Assembly: GCF_033568475.1 (NCBI RefSeq)
Contig: NC_133122.1
Location: 182,795,449-182,859,448, forward strand
DNA length: 64,000 nt
From: Henckelia pumila
Lineage: Eukaryota; Streptophyta; Magnoliopsida; Lamiales; Gesneriaceae
Reading direction: 5' to 3'
The position numbers were made by a program, and so were the translations under genes. This document shows, one piece after another, positions 22,551 to 35,885 of this stretch; position 1 is the stretch's first letter; each line of letters opens with the position of its first letter. Below the pieces are notes generated by a model. It did no database searches, was not told the DNA's origin, and was given only the letters and a program-made list of their open reading frames with translations.

Positions 22551-25500
22551 TGAAACGACCCTAACCTCTATGCTTTATTTAATTTAAAGGAAATTACGGA
22601 TTTATAAAAATTTTGCCATGACTTGTTTGCAAAGCAAACAAGCCATCTTAACCCAGTCAGCAGTTCAAGTAAGGAAAAGCAACTGACGTAAAACTTAAGT
22701 GCGTTAAACATAAACATGCAATCCTAGTAACCACCTCCCGATTACAGCATAAAGTAAACTAAGGAATTTAAAAGAGTGCGTTAAACATAAACATGCATAG
22801 GTGATGGCATACTACAAATCATCAACTGTAGCACAGGGAATACACATCCTGGCTAAAAACACTGTAAGTACTCAAATAACTCTTCATTATTACATAACAG
22901 AGTAAATATGCGGAAAACTTAAACATGCAATAGCGACGGTCATTGGGCTTCGCACTACCAGTGGCCTCAACCCAGTGGATCCTGCCCCTCCATCGCCTCA
23001 ACATAAAACTCATCACCTGCAATCAAACAAGCATAGTGAGTCTAAAGACTCAACAAGCATAAACAGTTGAATATCAAGGTTTAAAAATAGATGATGCTTT
23101 ACTCAAACTATGATACTTAGTATACTTTTGAACTTTAACTGTAAATATGCATGAAACTAGAGTGTATAGGAAACATGCATTGATGAACTCACGCTATAGA
23201 AGACTTTCAACTTTCTTGACATAAACCTCATGCTTTACTTAACCTCATACTTTTCTTAACCTCATGCATGACTGACTGACATCAACGTAAGACGAGTCAA
23301 ACTGAAACTTTAAACTTTAACTTTTAAACTTCTCTTTTCTTTTTCCTCTTAGAAATCAGTTCCTTGATTTGTGACCCTCTGTTTCGATCATGATCATGGC
23401 TGCAGTGCACTATGCCGGCAAGACGACGAGATTTCTCCCGACAAACTTAACCCCTCTGTGGCAAGGAGACCGAGATTGCTCCCGATCCCACATTGCCCCT
23501 CTATGACAAGGAGACCGAGATTGCTCCCGATCCCACATTGCCCCTTTGTGGGTAGGGTAGACAAGATGTCTCTTGCTCCCTACCTAAACCTCTGTAACCT
23601 CTTGGTGAGTAGACCGAGGCATCCCCCGGCCTAACAACACCCCTCTTTGTCACAAACAAATCACTTCATTCAAAAACATTTACTTTCTTTTCCTTTTCAT
23701 TCATTAAGACTCGACTCACACCTTTTTAATCATGCATACATGAAAAGACCTCCTTTCACATTATTTTTCTCAAGAACATGCCATATGCACACGAACATGC
23801 AACCTTTAAGATGTGAGACTCAACTCAATTATGCTTTGGCATGCAAGACTCAAAGAGACTTTCTTTAAATTTTTCTTTGGCATCAAGAATAAGACTCACA
23901 CACCCGAACGTGCAACTTCAAGAATGAGACTCGACTCCATTGCATGTGAGAACGATGAGCGAGTGGCTGCCCCTAACCCTCAAGACTTTACTCTTTTGCC
24001 AAAGTCCTAACTTTTCAACTTAGACCGAGCAAGAAAACTGAAAAACCCTTTTTCTCACTCATGCCTTAACCAAAACCCGTCCCGCTTGAACCGACACATT
24101 CCTAACTCTTAAAATTTACCATATGACCAGGTTTCAACTTCCTTTGACCTCTTATACAAAATGCCAAACAACCCATCCCGGACAGCCCACTTTTGACTAT
24201 AAATTTCTGCACCGACACTTAAACTTCAAAAATTCATAACTTATTGAATACTTATCCGAATTAAGCCCATTTTATACCGACACGACCGCAACGTCATGAA
24301 CTAAACTTAGGACAAAACAGAATCGACACAGACCTCGACCAGGAAACTGCCCTGCCCCGAATTCAGACTGCCCTGTCCAAACTAGACACCTCAAATGCCC
24401 TACTAGTTTGTGAAACCTTCACCAATCATGCACCCTTGCTTCTAAGACCACTCCAATCCATCAAACACACTTAAAACCATCTCTTAGGACTTACATCAAA
24501 TACTTGGGCAGCCCACTTCTTCACTTCGACATCACATATCAAAATTTACATGATTTTGCACCAAAAAGTGGCAACCTCAAGAGCAAACAATCAAGACCAA
24601 TGCAATACATCAAAATGCTTCAAACACACTTCATTTCCATCCCTTACACATGTAAATTTTCGAAAATAGGGCACACCAATTTCTGGAAATTCGAAATTTA
24701 CTTCATGCATGCAAAATGACTTAAGCTTTCCAACACAACTCACCATTTATCAACTTAAAACTCAATCTAATGCATAAATTCGAAAATCCCACATAAAAAT
24801 CTAAAATTCCAGAAATGTATCAAGTCATACATGCTAAAAATCATAGTCATTTCGAAATTTAAAAAGAAGCTAGGAGCAAATACATAATAGCTTGATTGAA
24901 AGCCCAAGAAAAGTCTACACTTGCCTTCAACCTTTAATACCCACAAAATTTCGAAATGCAAAGAGGAGAGGGGCTGGACTTTTGCTCAAACACCAAGCTA
25001 CTACTCCTATGGAGGTCCTCCGGCGACGTCATCGGCGGTGGAGGGCGGCGGCGGCAGCTAAGGCTTGAGGGAGGAGAGGCCGAAATGCTTGGAGGGAAAT
25101 GGGAGAAAAGATAATGGAGGGGGCGGCTCTTCATCAAAAGAAAGGGGATAGGGTTTGTAAAATATTAGTAGAGTGTTTTATTTTGTGTGTATTGTGTGTA
25201 TAAAGTAGTGTGAATGTGTGTGAGTCAATGGGTAACTTTGACTAGAAAAAGAGCTATCTCAAAAAAAGCAACTTTCTCTTTTCTTTTCAAAATAAAAGCT
25301 AACACTAACACTCTCCTACATTTAAAATCTCTAACAAAATAATCAAAGTTGGAATTTAGTATTCCGGGTCTAAAATACTGTTTTTCAAAGAATTTTTAAA
25401 ATAAACTCAAGAATGCGATAAATGCGATTCTTGTTACCCGAAAATTCTAAAAATCCAAACTTCATCATTTTTCCTCCAAACTCACACTTAACATTTTTAG

Positions 25501-26045
25501 AAATACAGTCTGGGAATAACCGCCATAATCCGTCACTGCCGAGGTCGGAACCGGAGAACCCTGAACTTAAAACTTTATCATAAACATTCTTGAAATAACT
25601 GAGCATTCATAACTTTAAAGGAACATTAAGCAGTCGCATCAATCAATTAAAATTAACACTTTAAATATTTTGATGTCACAACAATAAGTGAAATATTTAC
25701 CTAAAAGATAGAGCGATTAAAAGCCATTTAAATAATTACACTAACGGCATAAAAACCTTTAAAATGATTTAGGCAGATAACGACTTAAAAATAATTAAGC
25801 TAAACATTTAAAATCATTTAAATGAATAAACTAAGCAATTAAAATAATTTAAATAAGAAAGCTTAAACCTTTAAAATACTTAAAACAAATAAGCTGCACG
25901 ATAAAAATCATTTGGATAAATAAACTTAAACAATTAAAACATAACTCACATAAATAATTTAAATAAATTAAACTAAAAGATAATAAATCCTAATATTTAT
26001 TAAATTAATGAATGCGATTTAGTGGATTGGATTCCAGGTACTACA
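22551..26045 (-). mobile_element. LR4 3' LTR, 3495 bp
   Basis: It starts TGAAACGACC and ends GGTACTACA. It has the same length as the right LTR with no indels; I counted eight substitutions by eye. A 45-bp unit is tandemly duplicated at about 23463-23552. The small ORFs inside (for example 87 codons at 23371-23634) recur in both LTRs and have no recognisable product. Confidence 0.92.
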
Positions 26046-29000
26046 ATTCCTTCCCCCCTTAAATGGAATTTCGTCCTCGAAATTCGGGACATACTAACGA
26101 GGTCTGGACACTTACGACTAAGTAACATCAACTTTTCTAACTCTTCCCTCACCTGAGTTGACACTAATAGCTTATTCTGTGCACTATGATGCTTATTGGC
26201 ATCTATATCATCAAGTATTGGACTAACTCCTACTGCAATATAAAATTTACATTTCTTACTTGTTCCCAAATGGTCTTATCCTCAAGAAAATTCTATCACT
26301 CCTCAAACTTACTTTCTATACAAATTTACAAACTTAAAAGCGTTATCTTACTGCAACCGATAAGTTCTCCATCTTACAAATTCTTAGGTCTTTAAGTTAT
26401 TACACAACATACATTGTCAACCTTAATCCCTACGTCAGGATTCCAGGCAATAGAGTTCATATATCCCATAAATAATTTATGTCGACTTCTACCAAACTTA
26501 AAAACTTTCTAACAACGAAGCTATGCATAATGTCTATTTACTAAGTAGACTTAACTTACATGATATACAATTCGAACTCTTAAGGAATTCTCAAGTTCCC
26601 AAAATACTTAGCGACTAAACACTAAAATTTTCTAAATAGGATAGCTTAGGGACTATACAATTCTATCTCATTAGACCTTAGGATATGATATGAATTTTAC
26701 CCATACTTCCCCAATATCGATACATGAAACCTGTCAGGTATCACTAACAACTCCGTGCCATCTCAAAAGATAAAACAAATTACCTATCTCCTCAACAACT
26801 GCATAAGTACCGACAATCAAGCTAATTTCCTTATATTCCCAAATCAACAATATTACGAAACGATACCTTCAAGAACAACTTAACATCCAATTTTTAAATT
26901 CTACAGGTCTACGCCGCTTGTTAGCAATGATTTACTTAATGCTATTGGTCTATGCTCAATCCCTTATTAGTTACCAAACTCACAACGCTTAAAGGAATGA
27001 TTAAAGTTCTCTTAAGCAACGACTCTAGTTCGGTTAACCTTCAAGTGGAAAATAGTGACTCTCCTCATCTTAGGATCGATTGGCCCATTCCTGTAAACAA
27101 ATCTAATCTAATCCTTGAAAAGGTAATATAACCTTAAAATCCACTGTTGTTCAATTCCCATGGTAATAGCCGTTAACATATAGAATCCAAATAGATGCCT
27201 AAACAGATCCCAATTATCCATTCATCAATTTACACGTTCACCTCTAGCCTCTTTGATTATACCGAAAGTTCAACTCTGATTAAGATTTCCGAATAGATTT
27301 ATCCACCTTTTCTATCCCAGACGCAACGACTAAAAAATCTATATTTATCTTTGAAGACAAAACATACCACAAATTATAATCCACTTATTGGGTTAGACGG
27401 TCCCTAAGTACCAAATAATTCTTATACATCACCGGAAGACATATCTCAAATTTCTATTTCAATTTGACAGCATGTTTGAAAATCCAAAATTCTCCAAATT
27501 CTTATATGTACAACCTGAATTCAAATTTCAAGAACTTAGCATACCACTGGACACCTCGAAGGGTTTCTCAATTTCCTTAGTACTTCACCGAGAAATAAAT
27601 CTACATCTTATCCAGAAAATAAAACTACTTGAAAATTCTATTCATCCTTCTACCTCCAAGGTTGGTGCAATAGTCTTATCAGTTGACATTCACAAGATCT
27701 TAGAATGCTAATATAAAGTACCCAAAAGTATTCTAGGAACAGCTCTATTTTCCTTCAATGTTCTAAATCATAGTCAGGTTATTATCACACCCAATCTGTT
27801 TACCAAAAATCGTCTGTTCACTCTTAATGATCCTGGCAAAAATTTAAGCAACACATTCAATTAATTCACTAACTAGCAGTCTTCCTGCTAGGACTTGATA
27901 TAATTGATAATCAACATTCCTCGTAACGCAGCTGCAACTTAGGATTTTATCAAGCACTATTACTAAATTCCAACAGTCTAAACTCTCACTATGCGGTTAC
28001 GAGTCGATTTTTTCTATTCAAGAAGTCGGAATGATAACCGAAAGTGTGATCCACTCAACTAATTCGCCGTGATGGATCATGAAAGGAAATAAATACACAT
28101 GTAATGCTGCTTAATACGAAACAAAATAATGCAAGCATTACAAAGAAGCGAGCTGAAGAATACCAATCTGGATAAGTGAAAACAACTCACTCATAATTCA
28201 AGTCTAGAGATGAATGAATAATAATGGAGGCTCCATGAATAATAAATATGAGCCAACAAGATAACAAATCTAGTGATAACTCATCAAGAGTAATGGCATC
28301 ATGCTCAAACAATCAAAGCACAATCAAGGGTAGACAGTGTGACTTCAATCGAGAGTAGTCCACACAAATCAATAATTAGGGAAACAACGGTACAAAGACA
28401 TATTCAGGAGTCAACCACACAACGCAAGTAGATCACCAATAAAAATACAAAGTGATGCTTATTCGCATCAACATGTGTGGTTCTAGTACTGGAGAAAATT
28501 TCAAGAAATGTGAAATACGAACATGGTCTTATTAAAAGTTCAACCAATGTCAAAGTAGTAGAATATAAAGTTGACTGACGTCATACGATTTCATAAATGC
28601 ACAAAGGAAGTGCAGAGAGATTTTGGATACTCAAAAGTAGATGTTGCGATGGATATGAGCACAAAAGAAGAAAAAGAATTAATGATCGAAATAGTAGTTC
28701 ACATAATCGAAAGACTCATTAGTAACCGATTCACTATTCCCCAAAAACATAATTGCCGCAAAAGAACAAAAGAAAACTCAAACTATCCATAAAAATATAA
28801 AACGAAGTGCGTATCCCAAGTCTTTGCACAGATTCGAATCAATAACTTAACTGGCCAAAACATACGTCTTATCAAATTCTAAACAAACTATGCACTTAGT
28901 TGCATCCGACTTGAATCCAATATAAGAAAACAACCTACAACAGTAATACACAATTACTATCTCTTAATGCGCAAGTTAAATATTTCTGACAAACTCCTAC

Positions 29001-29375
29001 AACTCATCAAAATTGCTAACACTACTGAATAACTCAAACAACAACCACGTAATGTCCAAAATTGGAAGGAATATTGGTACACCCACTTCGTTTAACTTGA
29101 ATTCGCATGCTATAAAAATATAGACAGTCAAATAGTACACTTTAACTACTAAAGAAATTTTAAATAATAAAACATTGAGCTACACATTTAAATAAATTAA
29201 ACATCTAATTTGAAAATATTTTAAAAAGGATGACATCAAAACATTTAAAGTAATAACTCAAATGCGTCTAACATATAAAATTACTTAAAACTTACAGACT
29301 TTGAGGCGAGATCCCCTGAGTTTCGGCAACCGGCAGTAGGCTCAGCCCAAACCAAGACCGTGCTCTGATACCAAC
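26046..29375 (-). mobile_element. LR4 internal region, non-coding
   Basis: It begins beside the 3' LTR with the polypurine tract (plus strand TTCCTTCCCCCCTTAAATGG, 26047-26066) and an inverted repeat GAATTTCG/CGAAATTC (26066-26085). It ends with the primer site TGGTATCAGAGC on the minus strand (29362-29373). No ORF longer than 89 codons and no retroviral motif was seen. It is strongly AT-rich. Confidence 0.85.
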
Positions 29376-32300
29376 TGAAACGACCCTAACCTCTATGCTT
29401 TATTTAATTTAAAGGAAATTACGGATTTATAAAAATTTTGCCATGACTTGTTTGCAAAGCAAACAAGCCATCTTAACCCAGTCAGCAGTTCAAGTAAGGA
29501 AAAGCAACTGACGTAAAACTTAAGTGCGTTAAACATAAACATGCAATCCTAGTAACCACCTCCCGGTTACAGCATAAAGTAAACTAAGGAATTTAAAAGA
29601 GTGCGTTAAACATAAACATGCATAGGTGATGGCATACTACAAATCATCAACTGTAGCACAGGGAATACACATCCTGGCTAAAAACACTGTAAGTACTCAA
29701 ATAACTCTTCATTATTACATAACAGAGTAAATATGCGGAAAACTTAAACATGCAATAGCGACGGTCATTGGGCTTCGCACTACCAGTGGCCTCAACCCAG
29801 TGGATCCTGCCCCTCCATCGCCTCAACATAAAACTCATCACCTGCAATCAAACAAGCGTAGTGAGTCTAAAGACTCAACAAGCATAAACAGTTGAATATC
29901 AAGGTTTAAAAATAGATGATGCTTTACTCAAACTATGATACTTAGTATACTTTTGAACTTTAACTGTAAATATGCATGAAACTAGAGTGTATAGGAAACA
30001 TGCATTGATGAACTCACGCTATAGAAGACTTTCAACTTTCTTGACATAAACCTCATGCTTTACTTAACCTCATACTTTTCTTAACCTCATGCATGACTGA
30101 CTGACATCAACGTAAGACGAGTCAAACTGAAACTTTAAACTTTAACTTTTAAACTTCTCTTTTCTTTTTCCTCTTAGAAATCAGTTCCTTGATTTGTGAC
30201 CCTCTGTTTCGATCATGATCATGGCTGCAGTGCACTATGCCGGCAAGACGACGAGATTTCTCCCGACGAACTTAACCCCTCTGTGGCAAGGAGACCGAGA
30301 TTGCTCCCGATCCCACATTGCCCCTCTATGACAAGGAGACCGAGATTGCTCCCGATCCCACATTGCCCCTTTGTGGGTAGGGTAGACAAGATGTCTCTTG
30401 CTCCCTACCTAAACCTCTGTAACCTCTTGGTGAGTAGACCGAGGCATCCCCCGGCCTAACAACACCCCTCTTTGTCACAAACAAATCACTTCATTCAAAA
30501 ACATTTACTTTCTTTTCCTTTTCATTCATTAAGACTCGACTCACACCTTTTTAATCATGCATACATGAAAAGACCTCCTTTCACATTATTTTTCTCAAGA
30601 ACATGCCATATGCACACGAACATGCAACCTTTAAGATGTGAGACTCAACTCAATTATGCTTTGGCATGCAAGACTCAAAGAGACTTTCTTTAAATTTTTC
30701 TTTGGCATCAAGAATAAGACTCACACACCCGAACGTGCAACTTCAAGAATGAGACTCGACTCCATTGCATGTGAGAACGATGAGCGAGTGGCTGCCCCTA
30801 ACCCTCAAGACTTTACTCTTTTGCCAAAGTCCTAACTTTTCAACTTAGACCGAGCAAGAAAACTGAAAAACCCTTTTTCTCACTCATGCCTTAACCAAAA
30901 CCCGTCCCGCTTGAACCGACACATTCCTAACTCTTAAAATTTACCATATGACCAGGTTTCAACTTCCTTTGACCTCTTATACAAAATGCCAAACAACCCA
31001 TCCCGGACAGCCCACTTTTGACTATAAATTTCTGCACCGACACTTAAACTTCAAAAATTCATAACTTATTGAATACTTATCCGAATTAAGCCCATTTTAT
31101 ACCGACACGACCGCAACGTCATGAACTAAATTTAGGACAAAACAGAATCGACACAGACCTCGACCAGTAAACTGCCCTGCCCCGAATTCAGACTGCCCTG
31201 TCCAAACTAGACACCTCAAATGCCCTACTAGTTTGTGAAACCTTCACCAATCAGGCACCCTTGCTTCTAAGACCACTCCAATCCATCAAACACACTTAAA
31301 ACCATCTCTTAGGACTTACATCAAATACTTGGGCAGCCCACTTCTTCACTTCGACATCACATATCAAAATTTACATGATTTTGCACCAAAAAGTGGCAAC
31401 CTCAAGAGCAAACAATCAAGACCAATGCAATACATCAAAATGCTTCAAACACACTTCATTTCCATCCCTTACACATGTAAATTTTCGAAAATAGGGCACA
31501 CCAATTTCTGGAAATTCGAAATTTACTTCATGCATGCAAAATGACTTAAGCTTTCCAACACAACTCACCATTTATCAACTTAAAACTCAATCTAATGCAT
31601 AAATTCGAAAATCCCACATAAAAATCTAAAATTCCAGAAATGTATCAAGTCATACATGCTAAAAATCATAGTCATTTCGAAATTTAAAAAGAAGCTAGGA
31701 GCAAATACATAATAGCTTGATTGAAAGCCCAAGAAAAGTCTACACTTGCCTTCAACCTTTAATACCCACAAAATTTCGAAATGCAAAGAGGAGAGGGGCT
31801 GGACTTTTGCTCAAACACCAAGCTACTACTCCTATGGAGGTCCTCCGGCGACGTCATCGGCGGTGGAGGGCGGCGGCGGCAGCTAAGGCTTGAGGGAGGA
31901 GAGGCCGAAATGCTTGGAGGGAAATGGGAGAAAAGATAATGGAGGGGGCGGCTCTTCATCAAAAGAAAGGGGATAGGGTTTGTAAAATATTAGTAGAGTG
32001 TTTTATTTTGTGTGTATTGTGTGTATAAAGTAGTGTGAATGTGTGTGAGTCAATGGGTAACTTTGACTAGAAAAAGAGCTATCTCAAAAAAAGCAACTTT
32101 CTCTTTTCTTTTCAAAATAAAAGCTAGCACTAACACTCTCCTACATTTAAAATCTCTAACAAAATAATCAAAGTTGGAATTTAGTATTCCGGGTCTAAAA
32201 TACTGTTTTTCAAAGAATTTTTAAAATAAACTCAAGAATGCGATAAATGCGATTCTTGTTACCCGAAAATTCTAAAAATCCAAACTTCATCATTTTTCCT

Positions 32301-32870
32301 CCAAACTCACACTTAACATTTTTAGAAATACAGTCTGGGAATAACCGCCATAATCCGTCACTGCCGAGGTCGGAACCGGAGAACCCTGAACTTAAAACTT
32401 TATCATAAACATTCTTGAAATAACTGAGCATTCATAACTTTAAAGGAACATTAAGCAGTCGCATCAATCAATTAAAATTAACACTTTAAATATTTTGATG
32501 TCACAACAATAAGTGAAATATTTACCTAAAAGATAGAGCGATTAAAAGCCATTTAAATAATTACACTAACGGCATAAAAACCTTTAAAATGATTTAGGCA
32601 GATAACGACTTAAAAATAATTAAGCTAAACATTTAAAATCATTTAAATGAATAAACTAAGCAATTAAAATAATTTAAATAAAAAAGCTTAAACCTTTAAA
32701 ATACTTAAAACAAATAAGCTGCACGATAAAAATCATTTGGATAAATAAACTTAAACAATTAAAACATAACTCACATAAATAATTTAAATAAATTAAACTA
32801 AAAGATAATAAATCCTAATATTTATTAAATTAATGAATGCGATTTAGTGGATTGGATTCCAGGTACTACA
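29376..32870 (-). mobile_element. LR4 5' LTR, 3495 bp
   Basis: This is the partner of 22551-26045, nearly identical. It starts two bases from the primer-binding site. A GC-rich block near 31850-31900 (plus strand GGCGGTGGAGGGCGGCGG) stands out from the AT-rich LTR and may be part of the transcribed leader. Confidence 0.92.
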
Positions 32871-32875
32871 GATGT

Positions 32876-34413
32876 TCTCTTCCCATGTTTACCAGCTACT
32901 ATGGAGTGTTGTTGAGGTGACAAGCTTAAATTATATACATCTAGCCAAGCTTGAGGGCACATGGAACAAAGACCCATTTGTGGTGTCATATGACACTTAT
33001 TTTGGGCGTCAGCCGCTCTTTGAGGAGAGCTTCTGAGGGTCAAGCTGAAGACTGAAAATCAGGCGCTGACTGGGAGGCAACCCAGTGTTTTTTTTTCATT
33101 ATTTTTATTTTTATGTTTATTTTTTTATCTTTTTCTAATCCCCATACCCCCGCCTTTTCAATTTCAATTTGCCACTCCTGTGATTCCACCAGCAGTAGAA
33201 GAGGATGAGCAAGCAGACGCATGAACCAGGGGAGTTTTGTTTTGTATTTGCATTTAGTGTTTATTTTTGTTTATTGTGTCTTTGTCTTCATGTTTGTGTT
33301 TATGTTTTTAGAGCATTGATGGCAATGCTTTAGATAAGTGTGTGTGTTGTGGGGGGGTTACATTCATTGTTTGGAGTTTTGTTTTGCATTCGTATTGTTG
33401 AGTTATATGCATAAGGTTCATTTGCATATCAATTGTCAATTTTTTTAGTGTTTGTTTGGTGTTGCATAAGTAGGATGAAGATTGTTAGCCTATGATGATG
33501 AAGTTGGAAAGATGAAATTTTTGTGAAAATTTCATCTCTTGATTGGACATGAGAAACCATAGGTTGATTACTGAATATTTTAAGTACACATGTTTAACTA
33601 GTGAAGTGTAGCGATATATTAGATGATGTTGATGTCTGTTGGACCATTGCACGACAATAGGTGTTTGTGGAGCCTGATAGTGTTTTTGAATCCTAATGAT
33701 GTTTTTGACATGACATATACGATCTTGGGCGCACTTGTTAAAAAAAATTTATGAAAATTTTGTGAAAATGAAATTAACTACATACGGGTTATGAGCAAGA
33801 GGTTGAAATCCTAATCATATTGTTCTTGACTAAGTTTGCGGATAAAATGAGGTTAAGATTTTGAAAAATTTTAAAATAAAAATTCCATTCAGACTTGGAA
33901 AGTGATTGAAATTCTAATCGCTCTTTCATGGCTAAGTTTGCAGGTTCAATGGGATTTTAGCTTCATCCGGGCTATAGATGAGGGGATTGAAATTCGAATC
34001 ATATCTTAGTTATAGCTAATTTGCGGGTAATTATTGGGGCTTTAAAAATTTCGGGTGCAAAATCCGAAGGTGCGTAATTATATCTCAAGAGAGTTGTATT
34101 GTGTTTAAGGATTGTTGGGAGGAAGGGGCTCTTGATGGTGATACTCACACTAAGTGTCATAGGTCGAAGAACAGTCTTAAAACTATCTTTTGAAGCTACA
34201 TGTAGCTGGAATAACATGACACACACGCACGTATACACTTGACTGGAGGTGTATTGTGGAAATTCAAGAGTATTCATAAGCTTTTTTTTGTAAGTTGGAA
34301 CTTCTCTGAGGCTATGATATTCATGATTCATTCTTGCTTTTGTTTTTATTATATTGCATATTGTTTTTGCATGACTTGCTCGAGGGCGAGCAAAGGTTAA
34401 GTATGGGGGAGTT
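32876..34413 (+). mobile_element. LR2 internal region, 3' part, with polypurine tract
   Basis: It continues LR2 after LR4. It contains GGGAGGCAACCCAGTG (about 33079-33094), a string typical of Athila/Tat 3' regions, then T-rich untranslated DNA. It ends with AAGTATGGGGGAGTT, the polypurine tract next to the 3' LTR. The 168-codon minus-strand ORF at 33999-34505 runs into the LTR and is not considered a gene. Confidence 0.75.
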
Positions 34414-35880
34414 TGATATGTCCATATTTTACTATGTATTTGAGTTAAATTGTGATGATTAGGTGTTTTTGGAGTGATTAAATTGATTTTATAGTTCCTA
34501 ATCATTAGTTTATGATTTGATATAGGAAAATGAAGAATTTGAGCAAGAGAAGAGCCGTAAGAATGAATTACGGAGCAGCAATGGTCAAAAAATTACTTTT
34601 GATGCTAGAGATATCTAAATCCGATCCTCACCGTTCAAAATAAATTTCAAGATGTTTTGAAGCTTCTGTCCAAATTTTGGCTCGATCCTATGGCTAGAAC
34701 TCTAGATATGAATGTTTTAAATTTTCCGCGCGCTGGACAAAATGTTGCTCGCTCGATCGGTTACTTTCTACCGATCAAGCGAGATCTGGGCTAGAAAAAT
34801 ATTATTTTTGGACAAAATGTTGCTCGCTCGAGTGTCAAATTTTGTCCGCTCGAGCGAGGCATCGCACAGACTCAGAAATAGGAATTTTCGGAAATTAAAA
34901 TCCTTGACTTTTTGGGTTTTATTTCGTAGGTTTTTCAAGCCATATAAATAGAAGATAAACCATCAAATGAGGGGATCGCACGCAGAGATAGAGAGGCGGC
35001 TAGGAGGCTTGAACATGGAAGAAACTCTTGGCTGCTAGGTTTTATCTTCTTTGTTCTTAGATTTAATTTCTTTCTTGAATTTTTCTAAGTTTTAATACTT
35101 GGTTGAGGAAGACGAATCCTTAAAGTTTATTTATCTCGTGAGATTTTGATTTTTATTGTTTGATTTTATTGAGTATCAAGAGTTGTTTGGAATTAACTGT
35201 TATGCTTGTATGTTTAATTATTGGCTTGATCAACTAATGATTTTTCATACAATCTATAGCTAAATTAGATATCAAATCCGTAATTGTTTGATCGCTCTAA
35301 TTTGTGAAGAAACTATGATTAATAATTTCTGCTTGTGAATTTATTATTTCATAGGAACGACTGACTAGATTAAATACATCCGCTTGTGTATGAGTTGTCT
35401 AGATTCATCGATTTCACTAGTTTGAATGCTACCTTGGGTTTAAACCTTAATCGCTTGTATTTGGGTTAATTCATTGGTAAGGGTTAATTTTGAACGCTTG
35501 TGTCTAATTAACTAAAAATAAGGTGGGATAGGAATTAAATTTCAATGATGAATATTCAATGAGAATTAATTATTTTTAGAGAATCGATGATCGAGTGAAT
35601 AACTTCAAGGGCGTAGTCGACCGATATCAAGGCTTGTTAATTTATTGATTTATCATATTTTTAATATTGCATGCTAGTGATAAAATTTATTTTAAATTGC
35701 TTTAAAGTTTTAATAGTTAATTTCAAAACTCAAAACCCCCATTTATTTATTTTTAGTATTTTTAAGAACACAAATAAATTTCGCTTTTCTCTTGGAAATG
35801 ATTTATACTCTCGCTACTACATGTTTATTTAGTTAATCTGAGTTGGGTTAATTTGGGCGCTATACGACTAAGTGCTACCA
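34414..35880 (+). mobile_element. LR2 3' LTR, 1467 bp
   Basis: TG...CA ends (TGATATGTCC to GCTACCA), followed by the duplication AATAG. It holds two imperfect hairpins (about 34745-34785 and 34813-34860) that match the perfect ones in the 5' LTR, and a TATA box TATAAATA (34943-34950). Confidence 0.9.
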
Positions 35881-35885
35881 AATAG

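Larger units (their letters stand above)
22551..32870 (-). mobile_element. LR4, young LARD-like LTR element, complete
   Basis: This 10.3-kb element has two 3495-bp LTRs and the perfect 5-bp duplication GATGT (22546-22550 and 32871-32875). The initiator-Met primer site (29362-29373) lies next to the right LTR and the polypurine tract next to the left LTR, so it is on the minus strand. The internal region is 3.33 kb and carries no gag, protease, RT or integrase. Long LTRs with a non-coding interior are the hallmark of large retrotransposon derivatives. The GAATTTCG...CGAAATTC string next to the polypurine tract suggests descent from a Tekay/Del-type chromovirus. Confidence 0.9.
12061..35880 (+). 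mobile_element. LR2, LTR retrotransposon (Athila/Tat-like), carrying two nested elements
   Basis: The element has two LTRs of 1466 and 1467 bp, both starting TGATATGTCC and ending GTGCTACCA or CGCTACCA. They are bounded by the perfect 5-bp duplication AATAG (12056-12060 and 35881-35885). LR3 interrupts its 5' LTR and LR4 its body; without them LR2 is about 5.45 kb. The internal part is only about 2.5 kb (21572-22550 and 32871-34413) and keeps a degenerate gag remnant but no protease, RT or integrase. The LTRs differ at roughly one base in ten where I compared them (first 360 bp), so it is an old insertion. It must have depended on proteins from another element. Confidence 0.85.

Noticed and set aside
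22551-32870. Two large repeats as a segmental duplication or CRISPR-like direct repeat
   Set aside because: Primer site, polypurine tract, TG...CA ends and a 5-bp duplication identify them as LTRs of one element.
33999-34505. 168-codon minus-strand ORF crossing the LR2 3' LTR boundary
   Set aside because: It reads antisense through the polypurine tract and LTR of a plus-strand element and has no domain.
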